From assembly GCA_964614095.1 (NCBI GenBank), contig CAZTJO010000049.1:1-10754 (forward strand): a stretch of DNA of 10,754 nt, in the 5' to 3' direction. Positions 1 through 7,163 of the stretch are shown here, in pieces. Under the pieces are notes generated by a model, which worked only from the letters and a program-made list of their open reading frames with translations, was not told the origin of the DNA and did not search any database. The position numbers and the translations under genes are program-made. Source of the DNA: CAZWKX01 sp964614095 (GTDB lineage Bacteria; Actinomycetota; Acidimicrobiia; Spongiisociales; UBA11373). Within the stretch, counting starts at the first letter, position 1. Each line of letters begins with the position of its first letter.

Positions 1-365
1 ATCTCGTCGGTCCGAGTCATTCCGCCGAGGCCGATCTGGCGCACTCCCGGGCGGTTTGGGTCTTCGATCTCGTAGACCCAGAGGATGTCGCCGACCTCTT
101 TCACCAGCGCGCTCGCCCTGAGCTGCTCCATGTTGATTGCGGCCTTGGTCAGAGAGTCCGGCGAATCGCCGGGGCCGATCGCTTCGGGTGAGCTCGCATC
201 GCAGTGAGCCATGGTCACGCGCAGCACGCTCGTTGGGTTGTCCTGAAGGAGGGTCCAGATCTCTTGGTCGCTTAGGAACTCGTCGTAGTTGGGCGCGCTG
301 ACACGGGCGGCTGCAGCTGAATCGACGGGGACGAGGGCGTGGTGGACAGGAGTGACCGTGATCAT
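1..365 (-). CDS. DUF1015-like conserved protein, N-terminal fragment cut by window edge
   Basis: A reading frame on the minus strand opens at ATG 365-363 and stays open to the window edge (121 complete codons), so only the N-terminus is present. The product begins MITVTPVHHALVPVDSAAA. It continues with a SAPNYDEF segment, then NPTSVLRVTM, and later LWVYEIEDPNRPGVRQIGL. This order resembles the start of DUF1015 proteins, which have an APPYD-type motif, an NP..FLRV.. segment and a YVY.....G..QTG segment. The biochemical role of that family is not established. No Shine-Dalgarno sequence is visible before the ATG, so translation may be leaderless or depend on upstream readout. The frame remains open upstream to a TGA near 496 without another ATG, GTG or TTG start, which supports this start. 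It lies downstream of and co-directional with the HNH gene. The family call rests on motif resemblance only. Confidence 0.6.
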   Translation of the reverse strand, partial: MITVTPVHHALVPVDSAAAARVSAPNYDEFLSDQEIWTLLQDNPTSVLRVTMAHCDASSPEAIGPGDSPDSLTKAAINMEQLRASALVKEVGDILWVYEIEDPNRPGVRQIGLGGMTRTDE

Positions 366-491
366 GTCAGGGTTTTGTAGCAGTTCTACGGCCGCTCCAT
401 GCCTGCGAGCGGCTTCGGCTGCACGTCGAGAACGGGGGTTCGGATACTGGGCCGGGCCGCGGCTTGACGCATCGCTCGACGGTCGGATACG

Positions 492-1640
492 TCAGGGTGG
501 TTGAGGCTGGGGTATTGCCTGCCGTTGTCTTTTGATGTGTTGGCGGTCTTGGGTGGTTTTGTGGGTGTGGCAGTGGTGGCAGAGGGGGTTGATGTTGTTG
601 AGCGAGGTGGGTCCGCCGTTGATATGGGGTTGGTGGTGGTCGAGTTCTAGCTGGTAGTGGTTGCCGCACTGGGCACAGACGGGGCCGTTGAAGTCTGGGG
701 GTTGGCCGAGTTGGAGGGCGATGCGTATGGGGGTGGGGATGTGGCGGGTCCATCTTTTCAGGTGACGCAGGTCGACACCGTCGTAGAACAGGCCGCTCAA
801 GAAGGCGTCTTCGGCGATGTGTTTGGCGGTTTGGGGTGGGATGGGTCCAACACCGGGGATGTGGCATTTCTCCCCGGGCCGGACATCACACCAGCCTCTT
901 TGGGTGATCTCATGGCTCACCAGCACTACTAGCTCGGTATGCCCGGTACGGGCCTTCTTGCCCGCCTGTTTGCCGGTCTGCTGGTTGACGATATGGGGCA
1001 GGGCGTCGGCGAGGTAACACCCGAACGGCTCCGGCCCACCATTGTTTTGGGCTGTTCGGGCGAGGCGTTTCGCCTGCTCTTCGAGCCGGTTGACAATCGG
1101 GGTGCCGACATGCGGTTCCAGGTCGGCTTCCAGGTGGATCATCCCCAGATCAGTGACCCGATGACACAGCCTGCGGGCCTGATGCTGCCGCTGTGTCAGG
1201 TCACTGCCCGCCTGAGCGTCAAGGCGAATAGTGCGGGCCTTCTGTTTCAGCACACCAAAAGATTCGTTTCGGGCCAGGTTCAACAGATCATCCACAGCAG
1301 CGGGAGCGACTTCACTGGTGCGGGCGATCTCATCAGCCTGATCCAACGACACCACCGCCTGCTGCGCCGCTCGGGCCAGCCGCGGCATACCAGTAATCCG
1401 CTTGCCGGTTTCGATAGCCCGCCGGGCCTGTCCCACCGAAACACCACTGACCCGGGCCAGGCTGGTGGCATCACCAACCCGGGCCGCCAACGTCGCCTTA
1501 CCAAACGCGGCCAGCTTCTCCACCCGCACATACAACCCCAACAACGCCTCCGCCTCCACCCTCGAACGCGGCTCTGACAACAGGCCGGAATTCGCCTCCT
1601 CCAACCGGCCCACCACCTCGGAAAGCAACCTTCGCTCCAT
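492..1640 (-). CDS. DUF222 domain-containing HNH endonuclease-like protein (13E12 repeat family type)
   Basis: The product is 382 residues from ATG 1640; in-frame upstream starts, including a GTG at 1715, would add up to 25 residues. The start at 1640 was chosen because the DUF222-type helical region (MERRLLSEVVGRLEEANSGL onward) begins there, and the extra residues look like translated intergenic DNA. No start has a good Shine-Dalgarno sequence. Residues about 5-250 form the Ala/Arg/Leu-rich DUF222 region. The C-terminus holds an HNH fold with zinc-type pairs CAQC (322-325) and CHHC (354-357). Between them is LDHHQPHINGG (333-343) with the expected His residues and an Asn-rich NNIN segment, followed by HTHK. 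All core HNH residues appear intact. This family occurs in many copies in actinobacterial genomes (REP13E12 elements in Mycobacterium tuberculosis), with nuclease activity assumed from the fold. The tail is rich in Gln, His and Pro. It is transcribed away from the DUF2254 gene. Confidence 0.85.
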   Translation of the reverse strand: MERRLLSEVVGRLEEANSGLLSEPRSRVEAEALLGLYVRVEKLAAFGKATLAARVGDATSLARVSGVSVGQARRAIETGKRITGMPRLARAAQQAVVSLDQADEIARTSEVAPAAVDDLLNLARNESFGVLKQKARTIRLDAQAGSDLTQRQHQARRLCHRVTDLGMIHLEADLEPHVGTPIVNRLEEQAKRLARTAQNNGGPEPFGCYLADALPHIVNQQTGKQAGKKARTGHTELVVLVSHEITQRGWCDVRPGEKCHIPGVGPIPPQTAKHIAEDAFLSGLFYDGVDLRHLKRWTRHIPTPIRIALQLGQPPDFNGPVCAQCGNHYQLELDHHQPHINGGPTSLNNINPLCHHCHTHKTTQDRQHIKRQRQAIPQPQPP

Positions 1641-1770
1641 ACCCACATCATCCCAACCACCTACGACAAGAACCCCAACCCAAAAAGGCCCTTCATCCAT
1701 CATCGCTGGAGACACACATGCCGGGACTCATCAGCTGCTCCGGACTCGGCTGCTCCTAGGCTTGTGGCGG

Positions 1771-3081
1771 ATGGGATCTCTCCGCTACGCCGTACAACGC
1801 CTGCGCGAAAGCCTGTTTCTCGTGCCGACCGCGGTCATCGTGCTGTGCATCGGCGCCGCGGTGGGGGCCCGCTACCTCGACCGTGAGGTCGAGGCGGTGG
1901 CCGACTTCCCGCTGCTGCTGTCGGTCTCTCTCTCGGGCGGCCGCTCCATCGCCACGGCCGTAGCCGGGGCCACCATCACGGTGGCGGCGGTCGTCTTCTC
2001 GATCACGGCACTCTCGAGCCAGATCGCCTCCAGCCAGTACTCGCCCCGGGCCGTGGCAGGATTCTTCGAGAACCGCTTTCAGCAGCTGGTGATAGGCCTC
2101 GTCGTCGGCACCTTCGCCTACTCGCTGCTGGTGGTGGCAGGGCTCGCCGGGACTGTGGAATCGGATCAGAGCCTGCAGCGAAGTGTTTCGGTGACCCTGG
2201 CGGTGGTTCTAGGGATCGGCTCGGGCGTCGCCATCGTGGCCTACATCGATCACTCGCTGCGCCGCATGCGGGTCAGCGCCGTGGTGCGGCGAATCGCCGA
2301 GGCGACCGCCGAGGCCGTCCGCCGCGAGTACCGCAAAGAGGCCGCCGCCGACAAGGCCGACGGCCGGTTGCAGCCGGAGGGGAAGCCGGTTCATGTACAC
2401 GCCGTCCGTTTGGGATGGGTGCGCTTCATTGATGTTCCCGTGTTGGCGCGGACCGTGCCGCCAGGGACCGCAATCCGAGTCGAGGTGAGGACGGGAGAGC
2501 TGGTCGCGGTCGGAGACCTGCTGGCCACGGCGTGGCTCGCACCGGGAGAGGACGGCCGCACGCTGGCCGTTGCGGTGCGCCGGGCCATCTTCACGGCGCG
2601 GGATCGCTCCGTCGACCGGGATCCGGCGTTCGGGATTCGCCAGCTGGTGGACATCGCGCTGCGGGCGCTGTCCCCCGGCATCAATGATCCGACTACGGCG
2701 GTTGACGTGATCCAGCATCTGAAGGTGCCGTTGCGGGGAATCCTCACCGGCGACCTGCCGGGCCGTGTGTACTCGGGACTGGATCATCAGCGTGTGTTCC
2801 TGCCCGAAGCGCCCTCCCGGTCGGATCACGTCCATGCCGCGTTCTCCGAGATCCGTCTCGCCGGGGTGCAGCAGCCGGCCGTTCTGCGAACGCTGCTGGA
2901 AGTCGCCGCGGACCTGGTCACCGAACTCAAGGACAGCGATCTGGAAGGGCGCGGTACCGCATTGATGGAAGAGGCCGGCCTTGCCGTTGCAGCTGCCCGC
3001 GGGGCGGGGTTCGCCGAGCCCGATCTGAAGAGGATCCTCGATGTTGCCGGCCGTCTGGGACTCGGCGAGTCCGAGGCGTGA
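1771..3081 (+). CDS. DUF2254 family predicted integral membrane protein
   Basis: The product is 436 residues from ATG 1771. The open frame extends far upstream, but residues before MGSLRYAVQRL overlap the divergent HNH gene antisense and look non-coding. A TTG at 1762 is a minor alternative. Four membrane segments are visible at about 15-36, 56-79, 105-126 and 137-159. A conserved SSQIASSQYSPR stretch (82-93) lies after the second segment and GTFAYSL lies in the third. A long soluble C-terminal part carries the family signature DPAFGIRQLVDIALRAL and the adjoining SPGINDPTTA (284-310). These features and the length fit DUF2254, a widespread bacterial membrane family of unknown function. No substrate or partner can be read from the sequence. 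The next gene follows after 128 bases on the same strand, so co-transcription is possible but not shown. Confidence 0.85.
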   Translation: MGSLRYAVQRLRESLFLVPTAVIVLCIGAAVGARYLDREVEAVADFPLLLSVSLSGGRSIATAVAGATITVAAVVFSITALSSQIASSQYSPRAVAGFFENRFQQLVIGLVVGTFAYSLLVVAGLAGTVESDQSLQRSVSVTLAVVLGIGSGVAIVAYIDHSLRRMRVSAVVRRIAEATAEAVRREYRKEAAADKADGRLQPEGKPVHVHAVRLGWVRFIDVPVLARTVPPGTAIRVEVRTGELVAVGDLLATAWLAPGEDGRTLAVAVRRAIFTARDRSVDRDPAFGIRQLVDIALRALSPGINDPTTAVDVIQHLKVPLRGILTGDLPGRVYSGLDHQRVFLPEAPSRSDHVHAAFSEIRLAGVQQPAVLRTLLEVAADLVTELKDSDLEGRGTALMEEAGLAVAAARGAGFAEPDLKRILDVAGRLGLGESEA

Positions 3082-3209
3082 CCGGCTTCTAGCCGCTGGC
3101 CGATACGACATCCTCGCCAGGCTGGCCGACCTGTGGGCCTCCTTACAGCAGACCCGCCTGGTGGGTGGCAGGATTGTGTCGGACCGAGTACCAAAGCCGG
3201 GGGAAGACG

Positions 3210-3650
3210 ATGAAGATCCAGCGCTCCATCGAGACGACGGCGGCGCCGCAGCAAATCTGGCCCTTGCTGGTGACACCGGAGGAGATCCTCAAGTGGTTCA
3301 CCCTCCTGGAGAGCTTCGAGTACACGAGTGAACAGCGTGGGGGAATCGGGGCGACCTTCCACTACGAGGAGAAGACCGGCGGCCGGCTCATGAAGCTCGA
3401 CTACCGAGTCACTGAGTGGGCGGAGAACCGCAGGTTCGCCTTCACTCTCCTCTCGGGCCCGTTTCCCAAGGACGACCAGGTGTGGAGCATCGAGGCTATT
3501 CCTTCCGGCAGCAGGGTCACTCTCGAGGAGGACATCGAGCTGTCCGGCGGGGTTTTCGGCAAGATGCTGCTGTCGCTCTTTGTGGGCAGGATGATCGGCA
3601 AGCATCTGCAGGAGATGGTGGAGAACCTCAAGAAGCTGGCAGAAGCCTGA
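3210..3650 (+). CDS. SRPBCC superfamily (polyketide cyclase/START-like) small protein
   Basis: The product is 146 residues from ATG 3210, preceded by a purine-rich GGGGGAAG at about 3199-3206. An upstream in-frame GTG at 3165 would add 15 residues that look unlike the family. The N-terminus MKIQRSIETTAAPQQIWPLL is the typical first strand and helix of SRPBCC proteins (I....I.AP...VW.L). It is followed by a P.E..KWF segment, a GG.G..F.YEE strand region, the late strands RVTLEEDIELSG, and a long C-terminal helix ending VENLKKLAEA. The fold forms a helix-grip cavity that binds hydrophobic ligands. Members include START-domain, cyclase and AHSA1-like proteins, and the ligand here cannot be deduced. 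There is no signal peptide, so it should be cytosolic. It lies downstream of the DUF2254 membrane protein. Confidence 0.8.
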   Translation: MKIQRSIETTAAPQQIWPLLVTPEEILKWFTLLESFEYTSEQRGGIGATFHYEEKTGGRLMKLDYRVTEWAENRRFAFTLLSGPFPKDDQVWSIEAIPSGSRVTLEEDIELSGGVFGKMLLSLFVGRMIGKHLQEMVENLKKLAEA

Positions 3651-3657
3651 AGTGCCA

Positions 3658-3671
3658 CCCGCCACGGCGGG
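3658..3671 (+). terminator. Weak hairpin after the SRPBCC gene
   Basis: CCCGCC and GGCGGG are perfectly complementary and separated by AC, giving about five usable base pairs around a four-base loop, eight bases after the SRPBCC stop. No T-run follows, so it may be a stabilising 3' stem or a weak terminator rather than a canonical intrinsic one. Confidence 0.25.
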
Positions 3672-3894
3672 AGAGGCGCCAGCAAGGGGGTAATGAAGGT
3701 CCTCTGGAGGACGGGGAGGCTCGAATGAGCGCCCGGCGCGGCGGGGACGCGCACTCACTGTGGGAAGGGTCACTCGGTCCGATGGCGGGCAGTTGCTCCG
3801 CGGCTCAGATCACCGAATTCACACCGTCTTCCGCGGTGCTGCTTGCGCGGAAAAAGGGCGCCCGTGGGCACTCATCGGCCAGGTAGCCGCGTGC

Positions 3895-3900
3895 TAGCTT
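3895..3900 (+). promoter_or_regulatory. Possible -10 element for the Cys-tailed lipoprotein gene
   Basis: TAGCTT fits the TANNNT pattern of actinobacterial -10 boxes and lies 37 bases upstream of the GTG start at 3937. No convincing -35 hexamer was found at the proper distance, so this is a tentative call. The 286 bases between the SRPBCC stop and this gene hold no credible protein-coding frame. Confidence 0.25.
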
Positions 3901-3922
3901 GGATCCGCTTTGCCTTGGTTGC

Positions 3923-3928
3923 AGGAGG
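3923..3928 (+). promoter_or_regulatory. Strong ribosome binding site that fixes the GTG start at 3937
   Basis: AGGAGG lies eight bases before GTG 3937. It selects this start over the TTG at 3910 and places a short Arg-Arg n-region directly before the hydrophobic signal segment, as expected for a lipoprotein signal peptide. Confidence 0.75.
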
Positions 3929-3936
3929 TATTTGGG

Positions 3937-4536
3937 GTGCGGCGAGCAGCGTGGTTCATTTGCATGGTGGTGCTTGCGGTGGTAGCCGCTGCTTGCGGAG
4001 GTGAGCCCGGTGTGCAGGGGGGGCAGGATCTGCTGCCGTCGGTGACTTTGGCCATCCCTCTGGAGCAGCTTGGTCTCCGGGACCTGGAGTGTGCCACCTG
4101 TTCGCCCTATGCGTCACTGGAGACGCTCGAGTCTCTCGACGGGGGCGCCGCCGCCAGCCTGCTCTCGGCCGACACCGCGGCTGCCGAGCTGCTCGATTTG
4201 GCCGGAGAAAGGGGGTATGGGGATGTGGTCGGCGGCGTCGAGGCCGGCTACGCCGATGGTTCGGGCTGGGTCCTGGCCGTTCTATCCGGCGAATCCGACA
4301 CGGCCGCGGGTGTCGTGACGGGATCGGGATCATTGTCGGGGGCATTCCTGATCGAGTATGACCCAGCGGCCGGGAGCCTGACTCTGAGCAATGAGGAAGG
4401 CCGCACGCTGATCGACCTTGCGTCGGGGGAAGTGTCGTCGTGGGACGCACACAGCAGCTGCCATTACTGGCATTGCGTCAGCGCCGCCATTTCTTGGCTG
4501 CTGGACAACTCGATCGGCGCCTACCTGATCGTGTAA
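3937..4536 (+). CDS. Secreted lipoprotein with Cys/Trp-rich C-terminus; possible 5' half of a split gene
   Basis: The product is 199 residues from GTG 3937. The signal peptide is MRRAAWFICMVVLAVVAAAC with a lipobox ending at Cys20, so the protein should be lipid-anchored on the outer face of the membrane. The middle of the protein is acidic and Ala/Gly/Ser-rich, with DGSGWVLAVL and GAFLIEYDPAAGSLTL resembling beta strands; I recognise no named domain. After SGEVSSWD the character changes to SSCHYWHCVSAAISWLLDNS and then GAYLIV before TAA. The same frame continues past this TAA with CEACARAG, a CNAC motif and a hydrophobic stretch, so the natural protein may have been longer. The abrupt Cys-containing hydrophobic end resembles the layout of precursors with a C-terminal Cys-rich bacteriocin-like domain (halocin C8-like). 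That is a weak resemblance, not a homology result. Function is unknown. Confidence 0.75.
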   Translation: MRRAAWFICMVVLAVVAAACGGEPGVQGGQDLLPSVTLAIPLEQLGLRDLECATCSPYASLETLESLDGGAAASLLSADTAAAELLDLAGERGYGDVVGGVEAGYADGSGWVLAVLSGESDTAAGVVTGSGSLSGAFLIEYDPAAGSLTLSNEEGRTLIDLASGEVSSWDAHSSCHYWHCVSAAISWLLDNSIGAYLIV

Positions 4537-4541
4537 GGAGG
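4536..4541 (+). promoter_or_regulatory. Shine-Dalgarno-like AGGAGG overlapping the TAA stop
   Basis: AGGAGG starts on the last base of the TAA at 4534-4536. The nearby GTG codons are at 4544 and 4553, both in frame +2 and closed at 4726, and at 4551, which stops after five codons. None opens the frame of the downstream Cys-rich protein. Either initiation begins in a different frame and a frameshift is present, or the motif is incidental. Confidence 0.4.
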
Positions 4542-4620
4542 GTGTGAGGCGTGTGCGCGGGCCGGTGACAGCCTTGTCTATGCCCTCACTTCGCCGGTCA
4601 CCTGCAACGCCTGTCTGGTT

Positions 4621-5544
4621 GTGCTGGCCGCCGTATTGTCCCCGGTGGCACTGGCAGCGGTGTACGACTGCGCCGATGACTCCTGTAGGTGGTGTACCAG
4701 CTCGCTCTGTGGGGATGACGAGGTGACCGGCCGGGCATGCCAATACGACGCCACGGGCCTCAGTCCTACCTGCAACTACGTCATCGTGGAAACGTACGAC
4801 GAGTACTACTGCACCAACCCGAGCGGCTACCAGCACTGTGCCACCCGAGAGCGGGTCAGGCTGGTGGAGGGCTGCCCGTATGGGTGTGCGCTGCTCGAGG
4901 GCGGAGGCTATGGCGATGCCTGTGCTCCACCGCCGCCGCCGACGTGTGACCCGGCCACCTGTGAGCAGAGCACGCCGGTAGGCGCGCCGCGCTGCGAGCT
5001 GCGTCCCGATGATGGGGTGTGGCTGGTGGCTCAGGACTACGACGAGTGGCATTGCCGGCCTGCGGAGCCGAGCGGGGAGACCTGCGTCAACGAGCAGGTG
5101 ACCCGGGCGGAGGAGGAGTGTGTATGGGGTTGCGCCGCCGACGGGCAGTCGTGTGCCGCCTGCTCGGCCTCGGGCCTGTCGGCGGTGCCGGCCGCGCAGG
5201 ATCTGCCCGCGGCGGTGGAAGCCACCCGCAGGCAGATAATCGAGGCCGCCGTCGCTTGCGACTACGACGCACTGGCCGCCCTGGCCAGCGCCGGCACCTC
5301 TTTCGCTTACAGCTTGGACGACACCGGGGATCCCATCGGCTACTGGCAGTCCCTGGAGGAGAACGGCACCGGCGAACCGTTGCGGTGGATGGTCGAAACC
5401 CTTAACCTGCCGGCGGTGCCCGCCGGTGTCGGGGGTGAGGAGAACGTGTTTTACCTCTGGTCTGATGGTGCCGGGGGCGTAACCATCTACCGGACCGGTA
5501 TCGCCTCCACAGGCGAATGGCTCTTCTTCCTCCCCGACGATTGA
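4621..5544 (+). CDS. Secreted-type Cys-rich protein with duplicated module; start uncertain
   Basis: This frame is open from directly after the TAA at 4534-4536 to TGA 5542-5544. It is the same frame as the preceding lipoprotein. The first usable start is GTG 4621, which has no Shine-Dalgarno sequence and lies inside a hydrophobic stretch (CLVVLAAVLSPVALAAVYDC) lacking a basic n-region. The true start is therefore doubtful. The frame may be the remainder of the upstream gene, or a gene whose n-region is frameshifted. After the hydrophobic part come many Cys residues and two related modules at 4795-4923 and 5038-5154. Both run YDE[YW], C, SG, C, a long charged segment, E.C.[YW]GCA and a final Cys. 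A proline run (PPPPP) separates them. The C-terminal part from about 5203 (LPAAVEATRRQIIEAAVACD through DPIGYWQSLEENG to EWLFFLPDD) looks like a compact Cys-poor domain of unknown function. An extracellular location with disulfides is likely. Confidence 0.6.
   Translation: MLAAVLSPVALAAVYDCADDSCRWCTSSLCGDDEVTGRACQYDATGLSPTCNYVIVETYDEYYCTNPSGYQHCATRERVRLVEGCPYGCALLEGGGYGDACAPPPPPTCDPATCEQSTPVGAPRCELRPDDGVWLVAQDYDEWHCRPAEPSGETCVNEQVTRAEEECVWGCAADGQSCAACSASGLSAVPAAQDLPAAVEATRRQIIEAAVACDYDALAALASAGTSFAYSLDDTGDPIGYWQSLEENGTGEPLRWMVETLNLPAVPAGVGGEENVFYLWSDGAGGVTIYRTGIASTGEWLFFLPDD
4795..5154 (+). repeat. Two diverged copies of a Cys-rich protein module
   Basis: The translated segments at 4795-4923 and 5038-5154 share the order YDE[YW][YH]C, a Pro/Ser-Gly loop, C, a polar stretch with R or T before V/A and E, then C.[YW]GCA, and a closing Cys. 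The spacing between Cys residues is nearly kept, while the residues between them have diverged. This indicates an old internal duplication rather than a recent tandem repeat. Confidence 0.7.
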
Positions 5545-5673
5545 TCCGGCCGCCGTCGAGGTTCGAGCGCCTTGCGGGCTGGCTCTCGCTGTCTCACTTT
5601 TGTACGGGTGCGGGCCGCTCGATCCGTGTTGAGAGCTTCGGCACGTCACCTTTGCCGGTTTGTTCCACTCGCT

Positions 5674-6915
5674 TCAGTCGGTCCGGCACTCCGAGGCGAT
5701 CTCGCTGATGAGTGAGAAATCCGTTGGCTCGCTGGACCCGATGAAGTAGAAGCACAGCTCCCCACCTGAATCGGTCAGCCGGTAGTAGAACTCGTCGCTG
5801 TTGCTTCCGAGGGTTACCTGAGCTCCATAGGCGGCCTTCAGATCGGCGACGGTGTCACCTACCGTGATACCTTCAGCCGTCGTCGCGTAGTCGTCCGGCC
5901 TGGCATTGCCGTTGGCGTCTCTGGTCGGACCCTCAAACCGCCACCGGGCGAACGTCTCAGGGTGGTCGGGGTCGCTCGGATCGGGGCCGAAGAAGAGGAA
6001 GGCGAATCCCTCGATGTAGATCCCTCGCAGCCCCAGAGGCTGCGGGTCGGTGATCAGGTACCAGCCCGTGTCGAATTCGTCGTAGGCGCCTCTGACGTCG
6101 TGGCCCAGGAAATCGATGATCTGGTCGATCACGGTCTGGGCGTCGTCCCCCAGGGTGAGCTTGGTGCCCCGGTAGATCACGCCGTCGGTGGCCAAGATCC
6201 AATCGCCGGTCTCCTGGGTGCCTGCAGTCACGTTGACGGCAAGCTCGAACGTCACGGGGCCTGAAGGCGAGCTGACCTCGATGAGGTAGTCCCGAGTCGT
6301 GTCGATCTCCCATGGCGACTCACCCTGCAAGCTGACCTCCGAGCCATCAGCCCAGTGCACGGTCACCACGAGCCCTAAGCCGAGGGTGACGGTCACGGTC
6401 AGCGTGCTGCCCGACAGCAGGGCGACCGAGAACACTTCCGGGTCGTCGGGTGCTGCATTGCCCACGACGGTGACCGCCCCGTCGCCGTCGAGTCGGCGGC
6501 GCTCCGAGCAGGAACGTGACAGCTCCGCCAGTATTTCGTCGTCGGGTTCCCCGTTGACCTCACGGCCCAGGCTCCTCTGTGCGGCTTCCACCGCCGTCAG
6601 CGTTGCCGGGCCAAACGCGCCGTCCACGGTGAGATTTCCGAAGTCGTTGCAGTTGAGGAGGAATTGGAAGGCCTCGACCGTCTCGTTGTTGTCGCCTTGC
6701 ACCGCAAGCGGCGGACCGCTCGGCGGGAATGTCGTATCCGTGGAGGTCGACGTCGTGGTATCGGCGATACCGGCCTCCGTCGAAGACGTTGTGGCAGCTG
6801 TGTCGCCGGGCGCGGCTGTTGTCGACGTTGCCGGGCCGGCTTCCCCACCGCAGGAGGCCAGCACCACGGCGAGACCGACACCGATCAGCGCCGGTCGACC
6901 GATGATTCGTCTCAT
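5674..6915 (-). CDS. Lipoprotein with Ser/Thr linker and PG_binding_1-like domain
   Basis: The product is 413 residues from ATG 6915, with GGGGA about eight bases upstream. The signal peptide is basic at MRR, hydrophobic to VVLAS, and has a lipobox Cys at residue 22. A Thr/Ser/Ala-rich linker (about 23-68) follows, as is common in actinobacterial envelope lipoproteins. Residues about 70-135 match a peptidoglycan-binding domain 1 pattern: NNETVEAFQFLLN, then TVDGAFGPATLTAVEAAQ. The middle (about 145-225) is beta-rich with a DYLIEVSSPSGPVTFEL strand pattern. The C-terminal region contains GLRGIYIEGFAFLFFGP, then EGITVGDTVADLKAAYG and DEFYYRLTDSGGELCFYFIG, ending with a Cys near the C-terminus. 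I know no defined function for this last part. It probably sits in the envelope bound to peptidoglycan. It is convergent with the Cys-rich secreted frame. Confidence 0.8.
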   Translation of the reverse strand: MRRIIGRPALIGVGLAVVLASCGGEAGPATSTTAAPGDTAATTSSTEAGIADTTTSTSTDTTFPPSGPPLAVQGDNNETVEAFQFLLNCNDFGNLTVDGAFGPATLTAVEAAQRSLGREVNGEPDDEILAELSRSCSERRRLDGDGAVTVVGNAAPDDPEVFSVALLSGSTLTVTVTLGLGLVVTVHWADGSEVSLQGESPWEIDTTRDYLIEVSSPSGPVTFELAVNVTAGTQETGDWILATDGVIYRGTKLTLGDDAQTVIDQIIDFLGHDVRGAYDEFDTGWYLITDPQPLGLRGIYIEGFAFLFFGPDPSDPDHPETFARWRFEGPTRDANGNARPDDYATTAEGITVGDTVADLKAAYGAQVTLGSNSDEFYYRLTDSGGELCFYFIGSSEPTDFSLISEIASECRTD

Positions 6916-7163
6916 ACGTATCCCCGTCCAGCGGGTCCTGGGCGACCTACTCGTCGTGCCAAGAGTTCGGTACCCACTTGGCCGCTTGCTGTGTCCTCGT
7001 CGACTACCAGGCTACGCGATGACGACCCCGAGTTCTTTGCGTTCACCTTCCTTGCCGCACTCTGGCGCGAGCTGCTCTCCAGCTCGTCGCTGTCGATGTC
7101 TCTTGCGCTTATGGCGCAGTTCCATCGGGAGAGTGGGCAACAAACGGGTAACCTCTTTCGCGC

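Noticed and set aside
1402..1770. Upstream extension of the DUF2254 frame by 123 codons
   Set aside because: It overlaps the HNH gene antisense, and the translated segment is Thr/Pro/Arg-rich. The family N-terminus starts at MGSLRYAV.
2209..3773. Two overlapping long minus-strand frames opposite DUF2254 and the SRPBCC gene
   Set aside because: They are rich in Arg, Pro, Gly and Ser and have no recognisable motif. The plus-strand products match known families over their full length.
4544..4726. 60-codon frame +2 ORF starting just after the AGGAGG at the TAA
   Set aside because: Its Pro/Trp/Arg-rich product resembles nothing and it overlaps the Cys-rich frame. It is kept only as a possible n-region in a frameshift scenario.
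5563..5622. 7-bp inverted repeat TCGAGCG/CGCTCGA between the convergent genes
   Set aside because: The loop of 46 bases is too long and no T-run follows, so a bidirectional terminator cannot be claimed.
4330..5649. Long minus-strand open frame (439 codons) opposite the two Cys-related secreted frames
   Set aside because: Its product is Gly/Arg/Val-rich with no domain pattern. The plus strand carries a lipobox signal peptide and conserved Cys modules, so this is an antisense shadow of GC-rich coding DNA.
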